From Nemertoderma westbladi (lineage: Eukaryota > Xenacoelomorpha > Nemertodermatida > Nemertodermatidae), in NCBI GenBank assembly GCA_032718475.1, contig JAUCBJ010008603.1, positions 1 to 64,000 of the forward strand: 64,000 nucleotides of DNA. Direction: 5' to 3'. Within the stretch, counting starts at the first letter, position 1; each line of letters opens with the position of its first letter. Below are positions 40,001 through 49,547 of the stretch, in pieces. A program made the translations under genes and the position numbers. Below the pieces are notes generated by a model, which saw nothing but the letters and a program-made list of their open reading frames with translations, searched no databases and was not told the DNA's origin.

Positions 40001-42741
40001 TACAATGGTTTCACTTGTACCCATAAACATACCTGGTACAATGGTTTCACTTGTTCCCAAACATACCTGGTACAATGGTTTCGCTTGTTCCCATAAACAT
40101 ACCTGGTACAATGGTTTCACTTGTTCCCATAAACATACCTGGTACAATGGTTTCACTTGTACCCATAAACATACCTGGTACAATGGTTTCACTTGTTCCC
40201 ATAAACATACCTGGTACAATGGTTTCACTTGTTCCCATAAACATACCTGGTACAATGGTTTCACTTGTACCCATAAACATACCTGGTACAATGGTTTTTC
40301 ACTTGTTCCCATAAACATACCTGGTACAATGGTTTCACTTGTTCCCATAAACATACCTGGTACAATGGTTTCACTTGTTCCCATAAACATACCTGGTACA
40401 ATGGTTTCACTTGTTACCATAAACATACCTGGTACAATGGTTTCACTTGTTCCCAAACATACCTGGTACATTGGTTTCACTTGTTCCCATAAACATACCT
40501 GGTACAATGGTTTCACTTGTTACCAAACATACCTGGTACAATGGTTTCACTTGTTCCCATAAACATACCTGGTACAATGGTTTCACTTGTTCCCATAAAC
40601 ATACCTGGTACAATGGTTTCACTTGTTCCCAAACATACCTGGTACAATGGTTTCGCTTGTTCCCATAAACATACCTGGTACAATGGTTTCACTTGTACCC
40701 ATAAACATACCTGGTACAATGGTTTCACTTGTACCCATAAACATACCTGGTACAATGGTTTCACTTGTACCCATAAACATACCTACCTGGTACAATGGTT
40801 TCACTTGTACCCATAAACATACCTGGTACAATGGTTTCACTTGTTCCCATAAACATACCTGGTACAATGGTTTTACTTGTTTCCATATATCCTCCACCAT
40901 TTCTTTCAGATTATCAACCTCGTAAACCCCTCGCCATACTTCCGACGCATCTGTGTAGTTTTGTGACGTAGCTCCTTTATTGCTTAGAGCTACCGACTCT
41001 ACATATAAGTCTAAATGAATAGATTAATGTTAAATATAGTTAAGTTATAAAGTTACGGTCACATAGAATTCGCAATCATTGTTTTAGTCAAGTTTGGGGT
41101 AAATCCTGTAACCATTGTGTGTTTAAAACATAACAGCTGTAGATAAACACCCCGGTAAACATGGTAACACGATTTACGATAAATGCTCAATCAAGGTTGT
41201 ATTGGAGACGGCGACACCCTCCTAAATATTGTTTAGTAGGGTCTAATGCGTACAAAACCGATGAAACATTTTATGGGTATAAAAAATCCGGTTCACCAAA
41301 TTCTATGGATTTTGCTGCCGGACTATAACTATGTGATCTTTCTTACCCTTCATAATATGATAATCTTCTAATGTACCAACAGCTGATTGTGCTTGGTGGT
41401 ATACAAATAAATGGTCGTAGAAATTTGTTAACAACAGTGTTAGAAATTATACTAATTATGAAATTTGCACAATAGACAAAGTATGTACCCAAACATTAAG
41501 TACCCATACATACCAAAACCTAAATAGTTATATATTGCTCAATAGCTTGATTTACCTTTAAGCTTTGGTCCAGTGGCGTCCCTCCAACCTTGCCAATAGT
41601 ATAATAGTTTCTTGCAGTCCTTATCTGTGTTAAACATTAGCTCAATGTCAGGCTCACCCGGGATGCATTTGTGGCCACTTTTATTGCAAACCTGAACCAA
41701 AAAACATTTCTATTATTTATTGTCCTTTTTATTTTAGGACAAGGTAGAAAAAAATAAAAAGTTTTACGAAAATTATTTTATATGTGTTTAACATCCATAG
41801 ATTGTATAAATTAATAAGTAATTAAACAGGACTAAGGATGATCCAACGCTATAGCAAATGGAGCGGAAAAAATCAATTCGCTACCACGCTGGTGGCGAAT
41901 TGATTTTTTCCGCTTCATTTGCTATAGAGTTGGATCATCCTTAGTCCTGTTTAATTACTTATTAAGTTTTACGAAAATATATAAGAAATAATAATATTTG
42001 CATATACACTTCGATCGAACACTCCGCTAGAAACTAGCTAATATTAATTTTCAACTACACACTATTTTATTGCACACTGCCTGAATTGCTCGTCCCAAAC
42101 CAAAATTAGTAAAATTTTCGTAATTATTATTTTATTCACCTTCGGTCTATTCTTGCTGTTAATTAAATATATAATATTTAACTAAATAGGCCTAACTAAG
42201 GCGTACTAGAAATAAGGATAGAGTTAAAAGTTGAGAGTAAAAGTTTAGTTCTAGAACGCCTTGTATATAACTAATATAAATAACAATGTAACATAATCTA
42301 TAAATAATTATATTTACTTACCACAGCAGTACTAAACAATCTAGTCATATTGCTATCAATTTCTATTGCTCTCGCGATATCTTTGGGGTCGTTAAGTTTA
42401 CCGCCGTAGGTAATATCGTCTAACATCCTCGCTAAACTCCGATCCTTGTACCCATTCACGCCGGTAAACTTCTCCGCCTCATCGCGCAGTCTATTCTCCA
42501 CGGCGACGTGAGTTCTGCTGATATTCGCTAGAATTTCTTTGTTTTCCGGTGTCATATTCGATTGGAAGTTGAAATTAGCGAGAGAAGCTTCTCGGCTCTG
42601 GAGAGCAGATATCGTGTTGTACGACTTCAACCACAAACATGCTCGATTCTCTTCGGATGTGTCGTGTTTTTTACACTTAAACGACTCACATATCGGCGAT
42701 AGAAGTGTTAATACCACGATAATTCGCCTGATGTTGATCAT
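25044..42741 (-). CDS. ACE: Angiotensin-converting enzyme (M2 peptidyl-dipeptidase), single domain, secreted
   Basis: Six exons on the minus strand: 42741-42322, 41691-41556, 41010-40859, 39468-39248, 28188-27936, 25706-25044. All phases agree: 614 residues, the length usual for single-domain invertebrate ACE. Seen: a signal peptide of about 20 residues (MINIRRIIVVLTLL...), no membrane segment at the C terminus, PAHLLGNLWAQQW, CHASAFDL, the zinc motif HEMGH at 378-382 with third ligand E406 in FHEAVGD (spacing 24, as in the family). All catalytic elements I can check are intact. The enzyme removes C-terminal dipeptides from extracellular peptides. Exon 3 starts after TCATTTAG rather than at the later TGTAG, because this restores the family sequence DLYVE. 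Introns 3 and 4 consist almost entirely of tandem copies of the preceding exon's end and donor; intron 5 carries a degenerate LINE. The gene converges on OSBP. Confidence 0.95.
25906..25947. repeat. Perfect 42-bp palindrome in ACE intron 5
   Basis: The arms begin GCATTGCAGCTGCATTATAT and are exactly self-complementary around a central TA tract. In DNA or RNA this could form a cruciform or hairpin. Confidence 0.95.
26150..27900 (-). pseudogene. Degenerate LINE (endonuclease and reverse transcriptase) in ACE intron 5
   Basis: On the minus strand, in order: endonuclease-like VCYSPTSVAPVEEVEHF near 27800-27740; a linker with RYEALVDDAANTAR and APWTDHKIRKCRK; reverse-transcriptase VDYVLRMSLD and TDLDLAD (the catalytic DD altered) at 26749-26600; and VRLFRAAVE near 26290. 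Stops and frame changes break it throughout. A 155-bp tandem duplication lies in the linker (27246-27555). It has the same orientation as the ACE gene. Confidence 0.8.
27246..27555. repeat. 155-bp tandem duplication inside the LINE remnant
   Basis: Copies at 27246-27400 and 27401-27555 are almost identical (one difference noticed: GAGTCGG versus GAGACGG), so the duplication is recent compared with the decay of the LINE itself. Confidence 0.9.
28205..39253 (-). repeat. 23-bp tandem array forming nearly all of ACE intron 4, about 480 copies
   Basis: On the minus strand the unit is GGTACACAAGTAAGTTTGGT plus AAC or TAC. ACE exon 4 ends ACGGTACACAA and the intron opens GTAAGTTTGG, so the unit is the exon-intron junction itself, copied in sense orientation. 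Variants include 29-bp units with an extra GCGTTAC-type insert (about 28610, 29200, 30910 and others). Larger blocks recur with spacings near 2.36-2.43 kb. Only the last 15-20 bp before the acceptor at 28189 are outside the array. Open + strand frames here are artefacts. Confidence 0.97.
39497..40882 (-). repeat. 36-bp tandem array forming nearly all of ACE intron 3, about 38 copies
   Basis: On the minus strand each unit reads AAACCATTGTACCAG/GTATGTTTATGGG and so on. The last 23 coding bases of exon 3 end CCATTGTACCAG at 40859 and the donor is GTATGT, so the array copies the exon end with its donor. Because 36 is 12 codons, the exon frame stays open through several units (KPLYQVCLWEQV) until a 40-bp unit near 40785. 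Confidence 0.97.
41811..41965. mobile_element. 155-bp foldback element in ACE intron 1-2 region
   Basis: Two 71-nt arms, differing at two positions, flank a loop of about 13 nt. The arms begin TTAATAAGTAATTAAACAGG. It lies in the intron between ACE exons 1 and 2. The sequence AAGTTTTACGAAAAT occurs both about 50 bp left of it and immediately right of it. It is compatible with a MITE; an RNA hairpin is also possible. Confidence 0.85.
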
Positions 42742-43898
42742 TTTGGCGCAGTTGATGCCAGTTCTACTGACCTGGATAATATTTATTTGCGGGCCATCAA
42801 CTTAGGCCCCCCACTGATATAATAACGAACAAACAAAATATAACTATATATTATTTTAAACATAAATTATTAGCTAAATTGAGAGACAAACGAGGGATCT
42901 ATTACAAGTAGATATTTACTCCATAGAAACAAATAGAATTGAGTTCGGTATTCCTCTGAATTTATTCAGGCCTGTTACTGAACTGATAAACTCAAAGCTA
43001 GCATAATAATATACCAAAAATGACCAGAAATGATTCTTAAATTATTACTTTTTCGATCGAATATACCCAAAAATCGTGAGAAAAAGGGAGTATTTATTTT
43101 CTCTACGGAAAAGGACAGCATTGATTTTACTGTTTTCCCGGCGAAAAAGGTAAAATGAAATATTTTTGGTGGAATTTCTTAAATTATACAGTATTACATG
43201 TGTTGAAAGAGCATCGAAGTAGAAAAGGTTTGAACGTAATTTGGGCAAAATCCATTCACACACTCAAAAGTTATGGTAAATTTAGTGTCTGCGCGGCGAA
43301 CACCAAAACGGAACTCAATATCCAATATTGGTTTATGTTGTTAAGCGGCTCTCTAGTTACGTAATAAATATTCGAGAACACTAAATTATTTAACATTGAG
43401 TAAGGCAGCATCAGGAGTTGAAGAGTACAATAATATGAATCGCCGTAACTATGGAAGCAATATAGTAAAATACTGCAGTTCAATTTATTTTGTACCACTA
43501 TAATATCGCTCTATATCCTTTATAAAGAATTAAGCAGCAAAGTATTCTCTCGACCTATTCTCTTAACCTCGCTCGAGCTCGGTAAATAAAATGCCCCGAG
43601 AATAGTGAAAAAGTTTACCAAGTAATAAATAATTATATTATCTTTATAAAATGCAGATAAATACGCATCTCTTCCTAAAATGTTATGCTAATCCCCGTTT
43701 AGTATTTAATTATTATTTATACCTGACGTAATATTTTTTGACAAATATTATTAATTATTGCAAGTTCTTCCTTCTACGAATGGTAAATATTTACACGTAA
43801 AAAGTACAGTTTATGTCTTCCGATATATAAAGTTTTATAACAACCGAATGTTACGTTCTGGAAGACTATGGAAACTCATACGAAAACTAGTAAACTAG
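42742..43898. other. AT-rich region upstream of ACE, nothing recognised
   Basis: No frame with coding character and no repeat found. It should contain the ACE promoter, but no element could be assigned. Confidence 0.4.
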
Positions 43899-44035
43899 GC
43901 GGCTGATTCCAAAACTAAGGCGGCTGTTTCCAAAACTAAGGAGGTTGATTCCAAAACTAAGGCGGCTGATACCAAAACTAAGGCGGCTGTTTCCAAAACT
44001 AAGGCGGCTGATTCTAAAACTAGACGCTGCCTTGG
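43899..44035. repeat. 21-bp tandem repeat, about six to seven copies
   Basis: Unit AAGGCGGCTGATTCCAAAAC plus T, with substitutions between copies. A further degenerate copy appears at about 44150-44170. Confidence 0.85.
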
Positions 44036-44865
44036 TCTCCCTTTCCCTAATATCACCTTCATCCATTCCATATGTGCAGTATTCTAAAATTATATTGAAA
44101 GGAAGAATAAAAAGCAAATAATTTGATTTGAAAAAACTATAACAAAATTAAGGCGGCTGATATCAAAACAAAAGTGACTGATACGCCACATACGGTATTA
44201 TTACTGGAACATCAGCAAAAAAGGGAAATAAAGCCTAGAAATAAATCTATCCACCCAATATATCCGCCATCTTTATTACAAAAATACTAATTTGTTTCCC
44301 TTGTATTCAAGTATTTGTTATTTAATCCTGCTGAATCGACGGTTATTTGTGGAATAAAAATGTTTATAAAACAATAATAAATCATCGTTTTAATACACTA
44401 TTAAACAAATTCCAATATAGGTCCCATTACTCTGTAGCTTTAATAAGAAATAGTTTAGTAGAATGGATAAGAAAACAGCAACCTTCTACCACTACAGGCC
44501 TACGTTGTTACCCATATTAAAAGGTAAGCTGTCATTATAACACAAAATGTGATTCAATTGCCAGCTGGCTCGCTCTTGGAGCGTAATATATAAGAGCACA
44601 CGACCTATGGAACCGGTATCCAATGAGTCTATATTGCACCTAGCTGTAATAGGCTCCACCATATGGAGGGGAGAGAGAGGCTTCCATTCATAAATAGCCA
44701 GTAGTATAAAGGATTCCATTGGGACATTGTTGTAAGTTCTATTGAATCTTACTTCTATTGAGTTCTATGGATTTCCCGACATCAACAGATGTCAATCCAA
44801 AATAATATCCCTCGGGTTCTCAATTATTTATTTACATAATTAATATACAATACTTTGGTCAGATA
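44036..44865. other. AT-rich intergenic DNA
   Basis: Nothing recognised apart from one degenerate copy of the 21-bp repeat. Confidence 0.4.
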
Positions 44866-45671
44866 GGGGGGGGGGGGGGGGGGGGGGGATCTGGACGCAA
44901 TAAACATTCATCCCTCTCCAGGGGAAATTGGACGCAAATAACAGCTGTTTACGAGCAAAAATAGAACTGCAACCAGTTCTATTGTGTTTAGTTTATTGTT
45001 TATGATACAGACGTGCTATCCTGTTTTTTGCGCAGCTCCGCTTTGCAAATATGAAACAATTGTTTAACGGGTGAAAGTGCCTTGTAAAGAAGGCATATAT
45101 TTCAAAGGGTGAGGGTATATAGACCCAATGCATGCATAGTAATCATATATCATGCACATGAATAGCATGTATAGAAATATATAAACTGCACATCAATATT
45201 TAGAGATCAATAACCGAACCGTTAAACATCATTAAATAATTTACACTCAACCTTTATTACATTTTATGGAGGAAGAAAGGGGAGGTTGGTGGGTTAAAAT
45301 ATTCTGAATTCATCCGAAGGGTTGTAAGTTATCGGCTGTCAAGAAAGCCGAATAGATTGCTGCATAACCTTTGTTGTTTGATTTATACTGTATCCAGTAT
45401 AAGCAGTGACGGATAAGACTTGCTTTCCATTACACCACCTTGCGGCTTCTTTATTAATTTATATTCTACCCCGAGCGGATGCTCACGTTGCATCATAAAG
45501 TACATTGGGCTCAATATTCTACAATATCACCCAATAAATATTTTGGTTAAAATAACGTGCCACTGTAACCTGCTCCTTTCCCTAAATTGAGAATTTAACA
45601 TTGAGGCGGGACATTAATTCGCCAAGGCGGGTTTTGCGTCCAGCCCCCCTCCCCCCCCCCCCCCCCCCCCC
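44866..45671. mobile_element. 0.8-kb element bounded by poly-G and poly-C with inverted TGGACGCAA
   Basis: It starts with 23 G (44866-44888) then ATCTGGACGCAA, and ends TTGCGTCCAGCCCCCC followed by T and 21 C (45651-45671), the reverse complement of that arrangement. A second TTGGACGCAAATAACAGCTG lies at about 44930 and matches, inverted, sequence near 4100. The dispersed CTGTAACCTGCTCCTTTCC segment is inside. No coding frame. Confidence 0.5.
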
Positions 45672-45884
45672 TGTCTCACTTTGGTAATTAACACAATAAA
45701 TGCACCTTAATAGTTTGTAAGAAGTGTGACTCAATGTGTAGCTGCTACAATATTATTGATGCTTAGCTCAGAAAGGGGGAGTTTAAAACAAGCAAAGTTA
45801 AACATTCCACTAAATTTATTGCCTTTACAACCAATTCATAAACGACAATTCACCAGGAATAAATAAAGATTTGACTTTATTCAG

Positions 45885-48428
45885 CTACAAATACATGGAC
45901 TGTAGTGAAATAAAGGAACAAATACATGGACTGTAGTGAAATAAAGGAACAAATACATGGACTGTAGTGAAATAAAGGAACAAATACATGGACTGTAGGG
46001 AAATAAAGGAACAAAGACATGGACTGTAGGGAAATAAAGGAACAAATACATGGACTGTAGGGAAATAAAGGAACAAATACATGGACTGTAGTGAAATAAA
46101 GGAACAAATACATGGACTGTAGGGAAATAAAGGAACAAATACATGGACTGTAGTGAAATAAAGGAACAAATACATGGACTGTAGTGAAATAAAGGAACAA
46201 ATACATGGACTGTAGTGAAATAAAGGAACAAATACATGGACTGTAGTGAAATAAAGGAACAAATACATGGACTGTAGTGAAATAAAGGAACAAATACATG
46301 GACTGTAGGGAAATAAAGGAACAAATACATGGACTGTAGGGAAATAAAGGAACAAATACATGGACTGTAGTGAAATAAAGGAACAAATACATGGACTGTA
46401 GTGAAATAAAGGAACAAATACATGGACTGTAGGGAAATAAAGGAACAAATACATGGACTGTAGTGAAATAAAGGAACAAATACATGGACTGTAGGGAAAT
46501 AAAGGAACAAATACATGGACTGTAGGGAAATAAAGGAACAAATACATGGACTGTAGTGAAATAAAGGAACAAATACATGGACTGTAGTGAAATAAAGGAA
46601 CAAATACATGGACTGTAGTGAAATAAAGGAACAAATACATGGACTGTAGGGAAATAAAGGAACAAATACATGGACTGTAGTGAAATAAAGGAACAAATAC
46701 ATGGACTGTAGGGAAATAAAGGAACAAATACATGGACTGTAGTGAAATAAAGGAACAAATACATGGACTGTAGTGGAAATAAAGGAACAAATACATGGAC
46801 TGTAGTGAAATAAAGGAACAAATACATGGACTGTAGTGAAATAAAGGAACAAATACATGGACTGTAGTGAAATAAAGGAACAAATACATGGACTGTAGTG
46901 AAATAAAGGAACAAATACATGGACTGTAGTGAAATAAAGGAACAAATACATGGACTGTAGTGAAATAAAGGAACAAATACATGGACTGTAGTGAAATAAA
47001 GGAACAAATACATGGACTGTAGTGAAATAAAGGAACAAATACATGGACTGTAGTGAAATAAAGGAACAAATACATGGACTGTAGTGAAATAAAGGAACAA
47101 ATACATGGACTGTAGGGAAATAAAGGAACAAATACATGGACTGTAGTGAAATAAAGGAACAAATACATGGACTGTAGGGAAATAAAGGAACAAATACATG
47201 GACTGTAGTGAAATAAAGGAACAAATACATGGACTGTAGTGAAATAAAGGAACAAATACATGGACTGTAGTGAAATAAAGGAACAAATACATGGACTGTA
47301 GTGAAATAAAGGAACAAATACATGGACTGTAGTGAAATAAAGGAACAAATACATGGACTGTAGTGAAATAAAGGAACAAATACATGGACTGTAGTGAAAT
47401 AAAGGAACAAATACATGGACTGTAGTGAAATAAAGGAACAAATACATGGACTGTAGTGAAATAAAGGAACAAATACATGGACTGTAGTGAAATAAAGGAA
47501 CAAATACATGGACTGTAGTGAAATAAAGGAACAAATACATGGACTGTAGTGAAATAAAGGAACAAATACATGGACTGTAGTGAAATAAAGGAACAAATAC
47601 ATGGACTGTAGTGAAATAAAGGAACAAATACATGGACTGTAGTGAAATAAAGGAACAAATACATGGACTGTAGTGAAATAAAGGAACAAATACATGGACT
47701 GTAGTGAAATAAAGGAACAAATACATGGACTGTAGTGAAATAAAGGAACAAATACATGGACTGTAGTGAAATAAAGGAACAAATACATGGACTGTAGGGA
47801 AATAAAGGAACAAATACATGGACTGTAGTGAAATAAAGGAACAAATACATGGACTGTAGTGAAATAAAGGAACAAATACATGGACTGTAGTGAAATAAAG
47901 GAACAAATACATGGACTGTAGTGAAATAAAGGAACAAATACATGGACTGTAGGGAAATAAAGGAACAAATACATGGACTGTAGTGAAATAAAGGAACAAA
48001 TACATGGACTGTAGTGAAATAAAGGAACAAATACATGGACTGTAGTGAAATAAAGGAACAAATACATGGACTGTAGGGAAATAAAGGAACAAATACATGG
48101 ACTGTAGGGAAATAAAGGAACAAATACATGGACTGTAGTGAAATAAAGGAACAAATACATGGACTGTAGTGAAATAAAGGAACAAATACATGGACTGTAG
48201 TGAAATAAAGGAACAAATACATGGACTGTAGGGAAATAAAGGAACAAATACATGGACTGTAGTGAAATAAAGGAACAAATACATGGACTGTAGTGAAATA
48301 AAGGAACAAATACATGGACTGTAGGGAAATAAAGGAACAAATACATGGACTGTAGTGAAATAAAGGAACAAATACATGGACTGTAGTGAAATAAAGGAAC
48401 AAATACATGGACTGTAGTGAAATAAAGG
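45885..48428 (-). repeat. 31-bp tandem array, about 82 copies
   Basis: Unit on the + strand GGAACAAATACATGGACTGT plus AGTGAAATAAA, almost invariant except GTG/GGG in the middle. On the minus strand each unit reads TTCCTTTATTTCACTACAG, which looks like a polypyrimidine tract plus AG acceptor. All three minus frames stay open for over 800 codons because the unit lacks stops in any frame; this is not evidence of a gene. Confidence 0.96.
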
Positions 48429-48928
48429 AAAATTATTTTCCTAAAACTGCAGAATATTTGACAATGATCGAAATCAACATTATACTAAGTGATCGCGAGT
48501 ATATATGACCTACAGAACTATAGATACGACCCGCCATGCGCCCAGCTTTTGCAAAGCCCCTCAATTTAGTGGGCCAGTTATACTATAGTATCCGTGCTAC
48601 AATAGGTCTAACGGGTTGAGTGTAATTGGACCTAACTAAAATTATATCCTCTTTCAGTTGAGACAAATAAAAATTAAATTGGGTTTAATCCCGTAGTTTT
48701 AGAGATATGATGATTTCCTGTCACCCTTTTCAGCACGTTAGGAATTGAGAAATATTACTCAAAATACGCCACCCTTTAAAGACTTTGGTAACCAACCACA
48801 TTATTTGTTGGTGTTGAATAATTAATTATTAGTAATAATTTTGTGTCTATTAAAAATCTGTGTTTTGACTTAATCTAATTTACGATGATTGTTAATAATG
48901 AATTCAACACCCCAACAAATAATAATAT
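48429..48928. other. Left flank of the LTR retrotransposon
   Basis: Single-copy-looking AT-rich DNA; nothing recognised. The five bases before the LTR are AATAT. Confidence 0.5.
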
Positions 48929-49467
48929 TGTTAGCTTATTCAATCCCGCCAACACCCCATAAAGTTGTAAGCCGATAAGCAATATTGGGAGCCACGAGAT
49001 TGGGCAATTAACCAACTCGTGCCATCCCAATAAGAGTGGGAAGGAAGCACACAATAGAGGGTCAGGGGCCAAACCCCTAACCCAGAGAGAACAGGTGGAG
49101 TGAACGGGAATACTCCACGGGGCGCCAACAAGGGTATTAACCAATCAGAGGGGGGGAATGGCATCGATTGAGTAGCAGTAAGGCCACCGTGCAATATAAC
49201 CAATAACCTATTAATCAGTGATTCAGTTATCTCAGTGCACCAGTGCTAGCGTAGGGTACAGCCAATTAGTTTAGTTAGGGGATCACGGGACTTTAGTTAC
49301 CGTATCCCGCCTACCGTATAATTCACAATATATCTATATCCTATAACCTATTATTATACACCGAACTTCAGAACTCAGTTATCTTTATTTCACTCTTATA
49401 CACGGCGGGGACGCGTGGACTAAATACCACATCGGATAAATCGGGATCCCTCCTGGATCCCGTCACA
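48929..49467 (+). repeat. 5' LTR
   Basis: TGTTAGCTTATTCAATCCCG at the start and GGATCCCGTCACA at the end; matched by 62865-63402. Confidence 0.95.
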
Positions 49468-49547
49468 GTAACTAAAGACGAGCTGCCGCCCCAGTTAAAC
49501 ACAAAGAACTCCACCCTAGCTAGCCGAACCATCAGCCACCAGACGAG

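Noticed and set aside
45877-48408. Three overlapping minus-strand frames of over 800 codons
   Set aside because: They are the same 31-bp repeat read in three phases; there is no gene-like composition, and the length only reflects a stop-free unit.
49455-49500. Primer-binding site after the 5' LTR
   Set aside because: The only TGG nearby (TGGATCCCGTCACAG) lies inside the LTR end and is present in both LTRs; no stretch after 49467 resembles a tRNA 3' end.
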